Origin: JBMHDN01 sp049889355
GTDB taxonomy: Bacteria > Pseudomonadota > Alphaproteobacteria > Puniceispirillales > Puniceispirillaceae
Assembly (NCBI GenBank): GCA_049889355.1
Contig: JBMHDN010000031.1
Coordinates: forward strand, 1-16,957
Reading direction: 5' to 3'
Length of the DNA: 16,957 bases
The position numbers and the translations under genes were made by a program. This document shows, piece after piece, positions 5,540 to 13,037 of this stretch (position 1 is its first letter; each line of letters begins with the position of its first letter). A model generated the notes under the pieces. It worked only from the letters and a program-made list of their open reading frames with translations, ran no database searches and had not been told where the DNA came from.

Positions 5540-6613
5540 ATGAAGCCTGTCTTTTTTGGCAGTGATATTTTTCGAGGCAGTGGTTATGGGGCTGGCCATC
5601 CTCTGCATATTCCCCGTGTCTGGCCAGTCATTGATATCTGTCGTGATATGGGCTGGCTGGCAGATGGGCAGTATATATCTGTTCCTGTGGCCCGCCCAGA
5701 TGAACTGGCCTTGTTTCATCATCCGAGCTATGTCGCAGCCTTGCAAGAGGCAGAGCAATTTCAGGTTCTGGATATAGCGCGCCAGACACGCCATCAAATC
5801 GGGATAAAGGGCAATCCGTTTTATCCTGAGATGTATCGCCGGCCAGCAACAGCAGCCAAAGCCAGCCTGATGGCAGCTGAGATGATGCTGGCGGGGCAGG
5901 CGCGGCGGCTGTTTAACCCGTCAGGGGGCACCCACCACGGCATGCCCGATTATGCCAATGGTTTTTGTTTTGTGAATGATCCGGCCCTTGCCATAGCCAG
6001 GCTGTTGCAAGGTGGGGCCCAGAAAATCGCTTATTTAGATATTGATGCACATCATCCAGATGGGATCGAGGCGCATTTTGGCACAGATGCGCGTGTCAGC
6101 CTCTATTCGGTACATGAGGAAAATCGCTGGCCGCGCACAGGTACAAGCGGGCGCAAAGACAGGATTTGGAATCAGACGCTGCCCCGTGGCAGTGGTGATC
6201 AGCCCTTTTTATCAGCGGTGATGGATGGGTTTTTGCCTGATCTGGTGGCCTCTAAGCCAGATTATGTGATTGTCCAAGCAGGGGCAGATGCGCTGAGAGA
6301 TGATCCGCAATCAGGGCTCGCTGTCTCGCAATCGGCTTATCTTTGTGTGATAGAAGCTTGTCTTGATTTGCCTTGTCCAGTGCTGATCACTGGCGGCGGT
6401 GGTTATAACCCCTTTACCACCGCGCGGGCATGGGCGGCCATTTGGGGGCTGATGATAGGGATCAGGCGTGATGAGATGGCGAAACTGATCTTGCCAGAAA
6501 CCACACAAGAGATGATGAAATCGCTGGTGTTTGAGCACCGGCTGGGGCGCAATAAACCGCTTTACTGGCTGGCACGAATCATAGACCCTGTCTGTTCTGA
6601 GGTTGATAGTTAG
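5540..6613 (+). CDS. Histone-deacetylase-family amidohydrolase (AcuC/HdaH-like)
   Basis: The 357-residue protein belongs to the arginase/deacetylase fold family that includes acetoin utilisation protein AcuC, acetylpolyamine amidohydrolase and HDAC-like amidohydrolases. These are Zn-dependent enzymes that remove acetyl (or similar acyl) groups from amines. Visible active-site features: GGTHHGMPDYANGFC with His132-His133, Zn ligands Asp169 and His171 in LDIDAHHPDG, third ligand Asp250 in QAGADAL, and the catalytic Tyr289 in GGGGYN. The usual HHGDG reads HHPDG here. ATG 5540 was chosen because GAGGAAG lies 5 bases upstream; an in-frame upstream start at 5486 lacks this. The stop is 11 bases before the DUF192 gene, suggesting an operon. 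The substrate cannot be told from sequence. Confidence 0.9.
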   Translation: MKPVFFGSDIFRGSGYGAGHPLHIPRVWPVIDICRDMGWLADGQYISVPVARPDELALFHHPSYVAALQEAEQFQVLDIARQTRHQIGIKGNPFYPEMYRRPATAAKASLMAAEMMLAGQARRLFNPSGGTHHGMPDYANGFCFVNDPALAIARLLQGGAQKIAYLDIDAHHPDGIEAHFGTDARVSLYSVHEENRWPRTGTSGRKDRIWNQTLPRGSGDQPFLSAVMDGFLPDLVASKPDYVIVQAGADALRDDPQSGLAVSQSAYLCVIEACLDLPCPVLITGGGGYNPFTTARAWAAIWGLMIGIRRDEMAKLILPETTQEMMKSLVFEHRLGRNKPLYWLARIIDPVCSEVDS

Positions 6614-6624
6614 AGGCTGTTCGC

Positions 6625-7149
6625 ATGCGCGCTATACAGATCACATCTCTGGTTTATGTCATGAGAAACCGATTATGGCTTGGCCTGCTGGCCGCGCTGT
6701 TTGGTGTTTGTGTGGCCGCGATGCAGCCTGTTATGGCGGCAGATGATACACATCCGCAATCCGGGCTCGATATCCGCGATGTCACGCTGGTCTCATCTGA
6801 GGGGGCGGAATTTGTGTTTTCCCTTGAGATTGCCAAAACCGCCAAAGCGCGGCGCACAGGGCTGATGTGGCGTGAGCAATTGCCGCCAAAAGGTGGCATG
6901 CTGTTTATCTGGCCAGTTTCTGCCCCGCGGGCTTTTTGGATGAAAGATACACCGCTTAGCCTTGATATCCTGTTTTTCGATGCGGCAGGCCAGTTGCTCA
7001 ATGCGCATAGAGATACCACGCCTTTCAGCTTGCAATCACTGCCCTCACAGGGGCCAGCACGCTATGTGGTTGAGCTGGTGGCAGGCAGTGTGCAGGCCCA
7101 TGATTTAGGGCCAGGCAGTCAGCTGGTTCTGGAAAAATGGATGGAGTGA
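6625..7149 (+). CDS. DUF192 family exported protein
   Basis: The 174-residue protein has an N-terminal signal (basic MRNR then a hydrophobic run, likely cleaved after VMA at about residue 38) and a DUF192 domain over about 48-172. Typical family text is present: RRTGLMWREQLP (77-87), GMLFIWP (91-97), FWMKDTPLSLDILFFD (104-119) and YVVELVAGSV (147-156). The family is widespread and mostly uncharacterised, with a compact beta fold; function in the periplasm is unknown. ATG 6625 has GAGG 8 bases upstream and sits 11 bases after the amidohydrolase stop. A second ATG at 6661 would give a neater signal peptide but has no ribosome site. Confidence 0.9.
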   Translation: MRAIQITSLVYVMRNRLWLGLLAALFGVCVAAMQPVMAADDTHPQSGLDIRDVTLVSSEGAEFVFSLEIAKTAKARRTGLMWREQLPPKGGMLFIWPVSAPRAFWMKDTPLSLDILFFDAAGQLLNAHRDTTPFSLQSLPSQGPARYVVELVAGSVQAHDLGPGSQLVLEKWME

Positions 7150-7208
7150 TAAAAATTTGTTATAAAAGGCTTGAAACACACGGATATGAGTTGTACATAA
7201 GGCCTCGT

Positions 7209-7285
<77 letters not shown>

Positions 7286-7317
7286 TTTTTTCCCAACATT
7301 TTTTAATTGGTAGAGAT

Positions 7318-7345
7318 GGCTTCTGCACTGCAGGGGCCTTTTTTT
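7318..7345 (+). terminator. Intrinsic terminator of tRNA-Pro
   Basis: The stem GGCTTCTGC (7318-7326) pairs with GCAGGGGCC (7330-7338), nine pairs with two G-U, loop ACT, followed by seven T (7339-7345). It lies 32 bases after the tRNA end. Confidence 0.85.
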
Positions 7346-7400
7346 GTGGCTGGTCTCTGATTTTAGAGGCTGCGCTCTTGAATAATCAGGCCCATTTATT

Positions 7401-7429
7401 GTAAAAGCAAGCCGGGTAAAAGCAAGCCG
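7401..7429 (+). repeat. 14-bp direct repeat upstream of NDUFS4-like gene
   Basis: GTAAAAGCAAGCCG occurs at 7401-7414 and again at 7416-7429, one base apart, in the spacer before the NDUFS4-like gene. Confidence 0.9.
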
Positions 7430-7460
7430 TATAAGCGAGGCGGGTTTTCATAAGGGGGCA

Positions 7461-7775
7461 ATGAAGATGACAAAAGCACGTATTTATCAGCCAGCCAAAA
7501 CATCGATGCAATCAGGGCGTGGCCGGACCAAAATCTGGGTGCTGGAATTTCCGCGCAGCTCTAAGGTTGCCCCTGAAAATCTGATGGGCTGGCAATCTTC
7601 TGGCGATACAGAGCGGCAGGTGCGCCTTCGTTTTCCAACTAAGGATGCGGCCATTGAATATGCTCAAAAGCAGGGTGTAGCGTTTGAAGTGGCTGAACCT
7701 AAAGGCCGGAAATTGCGGATGAAAGCTTATGCCGATAATTTTGCCACTGAGCGTAAAGGCGCCTGGACACATTAA
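7461..7775 (+). CDS. NDUFS4-like complex I accessory subunit (ETC complex I conserved region)
   Basis: The 104-residue protein matches the ETC complex I conserved-region family, homologous to mitochondrial NDUFS4 (18 kDa subunit), an accessory subunit on the peripheral arm of NADH:ubiquinone oxidoreductase found in Alphaproteobacteria. Typical text includes ARIYQPAKTSMQSGR (6-20), WVLEFPRS (26-33), LMGWQSSGDT (41-50), VRLRFPTKDAAIEYA (54-68) and YADNFATERKGAWTH at the end. The start could be ATG 7461 or ATG 7467; AAGGGGG at 7452-7458 lies close to both, and spacing is slightly more usual for 7467. It is away from the main nuo genes, which is common. It lies between two tRNA genes. Confidence 0.93.
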   Translation: MKMTKARIYQPAKTSMQSGRGRTKIWVLEFPRSSKVAPENLMGWQSSGDTERQVRLRFPTKDAAIEYAQKQGVAFEVAEPKGRKLRMKAYADNFATERKGAWTH

Positions 7776-7948
7776 ACGCTGGAAGTGCTGGCCCTTTGGC
7801 GTTGTATTTATGCGCTTTGCAACAATGAGACGGGCAGGGCTCGTTAATCTGTGTCGTACAATTACTTTTGGCGATAGACTTTAGATGCGTGCTCAGGCAT
7901 AAGATGCCAGCATGTCTGCGTGCATAAGCCTGAATGCAGGTGTTTTGC

Positions 7949-8025
7949 GGTCCCGTAGCTCAACTGGATAGAGCAGCTGACTTCTAATCAGCAGGTTGGG
8001 GGTTCGAGTCCTCCCGGGATCGCCA
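7949..8025 (+). tRNA. tRNA-Arg (anticodon TCT)
   Basis: The acceptor stem GGTCCCG (7949-7955) pairs with CGGGATC (8015-8021) with one G-U, then G and an encoded CCA (8023-8025). The anticodon stem GCTGA/TCAGC encloses loop CTTCTAA (7981-7987) with anticodon TCT at 7983-7985. The T-arm has GGTTCGAGTCC. No clear T-run hairpin follows it closely. Confidence 0.97.
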
Positions 8026-8048
8026 TTTTCTGAATCATCGCCATTTTC
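8019..8048 (+). repeat. 12-bp direct repeat of the tRNA-Arg 3' end
   Basis: ATCGCCATTTTC at 8019-8030, which includes the CCA end of tRNA-Arg, is repeated at 8037-8048. It is too short for a confident attachment site and no integrase is present. Confidence 0.8.
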
Positions 8049-8143
8049 GTACATAGATTCGATCGTGATAGGTTTTCTTAAGGGCAAAGGTCTGTGTTTC
8101 AGATTGGGTCTTTGGCGTTTCTCAAAAGGGCTGTTTTTGTGCA

Positions 8144-8175
8144 TTTTTTTCACCAAATCTAGGGGGTGAAAAAAA
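8144..8175. repeat. A/T-rich perfect inverted repeat upstream of aapJ
   Basis: TTTTTTTCACC (8144-8154) and GGTGAAAAAAA (8165-8175) are perfect 11-base arms around a 10-base loop. The T-run is inside the 5' arm, so on the plus strand it is not a normal terminator. Read either way it resembles a weak bidirectional hairpin between tRNA-Arg and aapJ. Confidence 0.7.
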
Positions 8176-8181
8176 TCTTAT

Positions 8182-8241
8182 GTCCAGATATTGAAGCAGG
8201 TCTAAAAAATATTACCCTTTTACGGTGAAAGGCTGGACCTG
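8182..8241 (+). promoter_or_regulatory. Possible folded leader of aapJ
   Basis: CTGGACCTG at 8233-8241 can pair either with GTCCAG (8182-8187) or with CAGGTC (8197-8202). An inner hairpin CCTTT (8216-8220)/AAAGG (8228-8232) is nested within the second pairing. The two outer pairings exclude each other. This is seen in sequence; a regulatory role is only inferred. I could not find a convincing promoter in 8026-8319. Confidence 0.3.
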
Positions 8242-8319
8242 ATTGAAAAATTATGTTTGTCTGGCTGAGCGTCTTGTTTTGACTAACAGGACTATTTCGT
8301 TTGTTTGGAGGAATCAACA

Positions 8320-9333
8320 ATGAAAAAAATGACTTTTGCGCTGGCCGCTGTGGCTGGCCTGACAATGAGCAGCATGGCTTCTGCCGCTACTCTGGATGAT
8401 GTTAAGGCTAAAGGCTTTGTACAGTGTGGTGTGTCTCAGGGTCTGCCAGGCTTCTCAAATGCTGATGATTCAGGTAACTGGACTGGTCTTGATGTGGATC
8501 TGTGCCGCGCGGTTGCAGCCGCTGTATTCGGCGATGGCAGCAAGGTGAAGTTCACCCCACTGTCAGCTAAGCAGCGCTTTACCGCTCTGTCTTCAGGTGA
8601 AGTTGACATTCTGTCACGTAACACCACCTGGACCATGACACGTGACACCCAGCTGGGCCTGAACTTCGCTGGTGTGAACTATTATGACGGTCAGGGCATG
8701 ATGGTACCAAAGGCACTTGGTGCAACTTCAGCCATGGAACTGGACGGCGCAAACATCTGCACCAACACCGGTACCACAACCGAGCTGAACATCACTGACT
8801 ATTTCCGCACAAACAACATGAGCTTCAACCTGGTTGCTTTTGAAAAGGCTGACGAAGTTGTGGCTGCATACGACGCTGGCCGTTGTGATGTATACACCAC
8901 TGACCGTTCAGGTCTGGCTGCCCAGCGTGGCAAGCTGACCAACCCAGATGCACATGTGGTTCTGCCAGAAATCATTTCTAAAGAGCCTCTGGGCCCAGTG
9001 GTACGTCAGGGTGACGACCAGTGGTTCAACATTGTTCGTTGGACACTGAACGCGCTGATCAACGCTGAAGAAATGGGCGTAACAGCTGCAAACGCTATGG
9101 AAATGTCTGGTTCAGACAACCCTGCGTTGAAGCGTCTGTTGGGTACAGAAGGCAATTTCGGCGCTGAGCTGGGTCTGTCAAATGACTGGGCGAAGAACGC
9201 TATCATGGCTGTTGGTAACTACGGCGAAAGCTATGAGCGCAATGTGGGTCCAAACACCCCGCTGAAACTGGCTCGTGGTGTAAACGCACTGTGGAACCAG
9301 GGTGGCATCATGTATGCTGCGCCACTGCGCTAA
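8320..9333 (+). CDS. aapJ: General L-amino-acid ABC transporter, periplasmic binding protein AapJ
   Basis: The 337-residue protein is the family-3 substrate-binding protein of an AapJQMP (BztABCD) system, which captures polar and other L-amino acids in the periplasm. The signal peptide MKKMTFALAAVAGLTMSSMA runs on to SA|A with likely cleavage after residue 22. The mature protein opens LDDVKAKGFVQCGVSQGLPG and contains WTGLDVDLCRAVAAAVFGD, LSAKQRFTALSSGEVDIL, RNTTWTMTRD and GLNFAGVNYYDGQG, all typical of AapJ. ATG 8320 has GGAGGA 7 bases upstream. Codon use is distinct from its neighbours (Leu mostly CTG, Asn mostly AAC, frequent GGT and GCT), as expected for a very highly expressed gene. It is followed by a hairpin terminator and then aapQ. 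Confidence 0.96.
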   Translation: MKKMTFALAAVAGLTMSSMASAATLDDVKAKGFVQCGVSQGLPGFSNADDSGNWTGLDVDLCRAVAAAVFGDGSKVKFTPLSAKQRFTALSSGEVDILSRNTTWTMTRDTQLGLNFAGVNYYDGQGMMVPKALGATSAMELDGANICTNTGTTTELNITDYFRTNNMSFNLVAFEKADEVVAAYDAGRCDVYTTDRSGLAAQRGKLTNPDAHVVLPEIISKEPLGPVVRQGDDQWFNIVRWTLNALINAEEMGVTAANAMEMSGSDNPALKRLLGTEGNFGAELGLSNDWAKNAIMAVGNYGESYERNVGPNTPLKLARGVNALWNQGGIMYAAPLR

Positions 9334-9356
9334 GTTGGCCTAACGCCTAAATTATG

Positions 9357-9392
9357 GCTATGTCGCTCTGTTATGGGGCGGCATAGCTTTTT
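9357..9392 (+). terminator. Hairpin terminator/attenuator between aapJ and aapQ
   Basis: A 12-bp stem, GCTATGTCGCTC (9357-9368) with GGGCGGCATAGC (9376-9387), contains two G-U pairs and loop TGTTATG, followed by five T (9388-9392). It sits 23 bases after the aapJ stop. In transporter operons such a hairpin commonly stops or protects most binding-protein transcripts while some read on into the permease genes. Confidence 0.88.
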
Positions 9393-9481
9393 ATATATGC
9401 ATTATTAAAGCTGATTTTTTTTAAATTTTTTACATTTCAAACTGTCATCGTCTGACAATACGAGGGTAGGTGGTATCTCAG

Positions 9482-10699
9482 ATGAATAAGAGTTCTTCAT
9501 CTTTTCTAAGCTGGATGTATGATGCGCGCGTGCGCGGAATCATCACCCAAATCAGCCTGATAGCCGCTGTGATATTCGGCGCTTATTGGCTGGTGGATAA
9601 TACGCTGACCAATCTTGAAGCACAGGGCAAATCACTTGGCTTTGGCTTTTTGTTCCAGACCGCTGGTTTCCAGATTAACCAGACATTCGGGACTTGGTTG
9701 TTTGATTATAATGCCGGCTCTTCGACTTACCTCGAGGTTTATTATATCGGGATAGCCAACACCTTCCTTGTCGCCGCCCTTGGTATTTTCCTGGCGACCA
9801 TCTTAGGGTTTGCGATGGGGATTATGCGGCTGTCGAACAATTTCGTGGTGCGCACATTTGCCTCTATTTATGTTGAGTTTATCCGCAATATCCCGCTGTT
9901 ATTGCAGCTTTTCTTCTGGTATTTCGCGGTGCTTCGTGCACTGCCAAACAAGCGCGATAAGGTTGAGATTATTCCAGATATGGTGGGGATGAACATCACT
10001 GGTCTCTATATGCCAGCGCCGATCCCGCAAGTCGGATTTGGCTATCTGGTGTGGTCTGTGGTGCTGGCCATTGTGCTGATCATCGGTCTGTCGCGCTGGG
10101 CAGCTAAACGCCAGCAAATAACCGGTCAGCGTTTCCCTGTTTTCTGGACAGGCCTTGGTATTTTGATTGTCCTGCCGATGGTGATTTATTATGCGGCTGG
10201 TCAGCCAGTGGCTTGGAGCATGCCTCAATTCTCTGAGACCGGGCCTATCTTGCGCCGTGGCTATCAAGCCGGTGCGGGCATGCAGATGATCCCTGAGATG
10301 ATCGCGGTGTTGCTGGCCTTGTCCTTATATACCGCCGGCTTTATTGCGGAAATTGTACGTGCCGGTATTCTGGCGGTGAATAAGGGGCAGAGCGAGGCGT
10401 CATTTGCCCTTGGTCTGCGCCCTGGCATCACCATGCGTCTGGTGATTATCCCGCAGGCTTTGCGGGTGATTATCCCACCGCTGACCTCACAATATCTCAA
10501 TCTGACGAAAAACTCGTCACTGGCGGTGGCGATTGCCTATCCGGAGCTGGTATCGATTTTCGCAGGGACCGCCCTTAATCAGGTGGGTAAGGAAATTGAG
10601 ATGATTTTCATGATGATGAGCGTCTATCTGACCTTCTCGGTGGTGACCGCGATGTTCATGAACTGGTTTAATGCCCGTGTAAAATTGATTGAGCGTTAA
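9482..10699 (+). CDS. aapQ: Amino-acid ABC transporter permease AapQ
   Basis: The 405-residue inner-membrane protein is one of the two permease subunits of the Aap importer. It has an N-terminal membrane segment (about 22-38), a periplasmic stretch, and several further helices. The binding-protein-dependent permease domain is split by an insert: VYYIGIANTFLVAALGIFLA and FIRNIPLLLQLFFWYF in the first half, then the EAA-loop region SEASFALGLRPGITM with IIPQALRVIIPPL (322-334) and LTKNSSLAVAIAYPEL in the second. This matches the HisM/AapQ family. ATG 9482 was chosen with AGGTGG about 9 bases upstream; a GTG at 9470 would add four residues. aapM follows after one base. Confidence 0.95.
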   Translation: MNKSSSSFLSWMYDARVRGIITQISLIAAVIFGAYWLVDNTLTNLEAQGKSLGFGFLFQTAGFQINQTFGTWLFDYNAGSSTYLEVYYIGIANTFLVAALGIFLATILGFAMGIMRLSNNFVVRTFASIYVEFIRNIPLLLQLFFWYFAVLRALPNKRDKVEIIPDMVGMNITGLYMPAPIPQVGFGYLVWSVVLAIVLIIGLSRWAAKRQQITGQRFPVFWTGLGILIVLPMVIYYAAGQPVAWSMPQFSETGPILRRGYQAGAGMQMIPEMIAVLLALSLYTAGFIAEIVRAGILAVNKGQSEASFALGLRPGITMRLVIIPQALRVIIPPLTSQYLNLTKNSSLAVAIAYPELVSIFAGTALNQVGKEIEMIFMMMSVYLTFSVVTAMFMNWFNARVKLIER

Positions 10700-10700
10700 A

Positions 10701-12113
10701 ATGGCTAAGAAAACTGTATCTTCATCTTCTGACACAGATTTGGCTTTTGTGCGCACCAAAGACGCACCAAGCCTGCCAGCCCCTGCCTCACAAGTGGGGA
10801 TCACAGGCTGGCTGTATAAAAACATCATTGCCAGCATGAGTGATTTTAACGGCCTCGGGGCGAGTGTACGCTCTGTGTTTATGGCGTTTTTCACCATCTC
10901 GGTCTTTTATATCGGCATCACCCAGCTTTATGGCTTTATTGATTTTGCCTTTCTCTCAGCTGTCTGGTCTGATCCAGAGGGGCTGAAGCGCGAGGCGTGC
11001 TGGACTGTACAGCAGGGCGGCAGCCTGCCAGATGGCTGGCATGGGGCGTGTTGGCCTTTCATCTTTGCCAAGGTAAAATTCATCATTTACGGGCCTTATC
11101 CGTCAGATGAGCTGTGGCGGGTGAATTTGACCGGCGCGCTGGGCCTGATTGGGCTGGTTTGGGTGTTGATTGAACCGCTGCCTTACCGGCGTTATGTGGG
11201 CCAGTTTTTGCTGACCATCTATCCGGTGATCGCCATTATTTTGCTGACCGGTGGCGGTTTTGAAGCCGATCGCGGCACCTTAACGCTGTTTTTGCTTGCT
11301 GGTTTGGGTCTGATCACTGTCGCGCGTCAGGCCAATGCAGGCCGGATGGGCGCGGCGATGGCTGAGCTGTCAGGTCTGGTGAGTATTGCAGGCTGGGTAT
11401 TGGTGATTTATGCCGCGATTGTTGGTATTTTCAGTGTGGATTTCAGCCTTGAGCCAGTCGATACACGTGATTGGGGCGGCTTGCTGATCACGCTGGTGGT
11501 GGCGATCACTGGGATTGTGGCCTCTCTGCCGCTTGGGATTGTCCTGGCCCTTGGGCGGCGCTCTCAGATGCCAGTCGCGCGTATCTTATCAACTATCTTT
11601 ATTGAGTTCTGGCGCGGGGTGCCTTTGATCACCGTGCTGTTTATGGCCTCGGTGATGTTGCCGCTCTTCCTGCCAGAAGGGGTGAATTTCGATAATTTGC
11701 TGCGTGCGCTTATCGGGGTGATGCTGTTCTCGGCTGCCTATATGGCTGAGGTAGTGCGTGGCGGCCTGCAGGCTATTGATAAGGGTCAATATGAAGGGGC
11801 TGATGCGGTGGGTCTGTCTTACTGGCAGAAAATGCGCCTGATTATTCTGCCGCAAGCGCTGACCCATGTGATCCCAGGCATTGTGAATACATTCATCGGC
11901 CTGTTCAAAGATACAACATTGGTCTCGATTGTGGGGATTTTCGATTTGCTGGGTGGGTCACAATCTGCGATTGCTGATGCGGCTTGGTCTACACCGGTAC
12001 AGGCACATACGGCCTATCTGGCGGTGGCGATTATCTTCTTTATTTTCTGTTTCGGCATGTCACGCTATTCCATCTATATGGAAAACAAGCTGAGCCGAAG
12101 CCGTCGTCATTAA
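10701..12113 (+). CDS. aapM: Amino-acid ABC transporter permease AapM (enlarged)
   Basis: The 470-residue inner-membrane protein is the second permease subunit. The C-terminal half is strongly AapM-like: GIVASLPLGIVLALGRRS (271-288), FIEFWRGVPLITVLFMAS (300-317), EVVRGGLQAIDKGQYEGADA (350-369) with the EAA loop, MRLIILPQAL (378-387) and GLFKDTTLVSIVGIFDLLGG (400-419). The N-terminal half has a polar start, a helix at about 58-80, a loop with CWPF-AKVKFIIYGPYP, and extra hydrophobic segments around 145-245. That makes it longer than the roughly 380-430 residues I expect for the family. ATG 10701 follows the aapQ stop by one base with no strong ribosome site, so translation is probably coupled. 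Confidence 0.94.
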   Translation: MAKKTVSSSSDTDLAFVRTKDAPSLPAPASQVGITGWLYKNIIASMSDFNGLGASVRSVFMAFFTISVFYIGITQLYGFIDFAFLSAVWSDPEGLKREACWTVQQGGSLPDGWHGACWPFIFAKVKFIIYGPYPSDELWRVNLTGALGLIGLVWVLIEPLPYRRYVGQFLLTIYPVIAIILLTGGGFEADRGTLTLFLLAGLGLITVARQANAGRMGAAMAELSGLVSIAGWVLVIYAAIVGIFSVDFSLEPVDTRDWGGLLITLVVAITGIVASLPLGIVLALGRRSQMPVARILSTIFIEFWRGVPLITVLFMASVMLPLFLPEGVNFDNLLRALIGVMLFSAAYMAEVVRGGLQAIDKGQYEGADAVGLSYWQKMRLIILPQALTHVIPGIVNTFIGLFKDTTLVSIVGIFDLLGGSQSAIADAAWSTPVQAHTAYLAVAIIFFIFCFGMSRYSIYMENKLSRSRRH

Positions 12114-12168
12114 GTTTTAATTAGCGAAGTTTTGATCTGAAAAGTTTCAAATGAGGGAGTACTCAAAA

Positions 12169-12939
12169 ATGGCTGCAAAAAAAGCAACCATGTCTGTCAG
12201 CGACGAAGTCGTTGTAAATATGGACTCAGTCAATAAATGGTATGGCCAGTTCCATGTGCTGCGCGATATTAATTTAGAAGTGCGCAAAGGCGAGCGTATC
12301 GTGATTTGCGGGCCATCAGGTTCAGGTAAATCAACGCTTATCCGCTGTCTGAACCGGTTAGAAGAACATCAGGCAGGGACGATTAATATTCATGGTATTG
12401 AGCTGAATAACGATCTGAAGAATATCGATGAAATCCGCCGCGATGTCGGGATGGTGTTCCAGCATTTCAATCTGTTCCCGCATTTATCGATTTTGGAAAA
12501 CTGTACACTAGCCCCAATCTGGGTGCGTAAAATGCCAAAGTCACAGGCTGAAGAAATTGCGATGCATTTTCTAGAGCGTGTGAAAATCCCTGAGCAGGCG
12601 CATAAATATCCAGGCCAGCTTTCAGGTGGTCAGCAGCAGCGTGTGGCGATTGCCCGGGCGCTGTGTATGCAGCCAAAGATTATGCTGTTTGATGAGCCAA
12701 CCTCAGCCCTTGATCCAGAAATGATTAAAGAAGTGCTCGATACGATGATTGAGCTGGCTGAATCAGGCATGACCATGCTGGTGGTGACTCACGAGATGGG
12801 CTTTGCCCGCAAAGTGGCGAACCGCGTGATTTTCATGGATGACGGCCAGATTGTCGAGCAGAATGCACCTGAAGAATTCTTCAATAATCCGAAGTCAGAC
12901 CGTACCAAGCTGTTCTTAAGCCAGATTTTGGGTCACTGA
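12169..12939 (+). CDS. aapP: Amino-acid ABC transporter ATP-binding protein AapP
   Basis: The 256-residue cytoplasmic ATPase powers the Aap importer. All ABC landmarks are present: Walker A GPSGSGKST (48-56), Q-loop Gln98 in VFQHFNLFPH, signature LSGGQQQR (151-158), Walker B IMLFDEP (171-177), D-loop SALD (179-182) and switch His208 in VVTHEMGFA. NKWYGQFHVLRDINL near the start is typical of the polar amino-acid subfamily. ATG 12169 was chosen for AGGGAG about 9 bases upstream and the family start; an ATG at 12151 overlaps that ribosome site. The gene lies 55 bases after aapM and closes the operon, followed by two terminator hairpins. Confidence 0.96.
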   Translation: MAAKKATMSVSDEVVVNMDSVNKWYGQFHVLRDINLEVRKGERIVICGPSGSGKSTLIRCLNRLEEHQAGTINIHGIELNNDLKNIDEIRRDVGMVFQHFNLFPHLSILENCTLAPIWVRKMPKSQAEEIAMHFLERVKIPEQAHKYPGQLSGGQQQRVAIARALCMQPKIMLFDEPTSALDPEMIKEVLDTMIELAESGMTMLVVTHEMGFARKVANRVIFMDDGQIVEQNAPEEFFNNPKSDRTKLFLSQILGH

Positions 12940-12946
12940 TCGCCAA

Positions 12947-12972
12947 AAAGGCCCTGACATAAAAGGGCCTTT
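12947..12972. terminator. Bidirectional terminator between aapP and sseA
   Basis: AAAGGCCCT (12947-12955) and AGGGCCTTT (12964-12972) form a 9-bp stem with an 8-base loop. On the minus strand it is followed by five T in all (12949-12945), which suits the end of the sseA transcript. On the plus strand only three T follow. Confidence 0.8.
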
Positions 12973-13004
12973 CAGAATAAAGCTTATAAAAAAGAGTTTA
13001 TCAG

Positions 13005-13037
13005 AAAAGGGCTGGCCTTAAGTGGCTGGCCCTTTTT
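13005..13037 (+). terminator. Second aap terminator embedded in the sseA 3' end
   Basis: AAAAGGGCTGGCC (13005-13017) pairs with GGCTGGCCCTTTT (13024-13036): 13 pairs, two of them G-U, loop TTAAGT, then T through 13037. The sseA stop codon (13018-13020, complement) lies in the loop. Confidence 0.75.

Noticed and set aside
8019..8048. Possible attachment site at the tRNA-Arg 3' end
   Set aside because: The duplicated sequence is only 12 bases with an 18-base period, and there is no integrase or foreign-looking cargo nearby; simple duplication is enough.
7893..8156. Minus-strand 87-codon frame across tRNA-Arg
   Set aside because: The phrase GRTRTPNLLIRSQLL is the usual artefact of translating the complement of a tRNA-Arg gene; no independent coding evidence.
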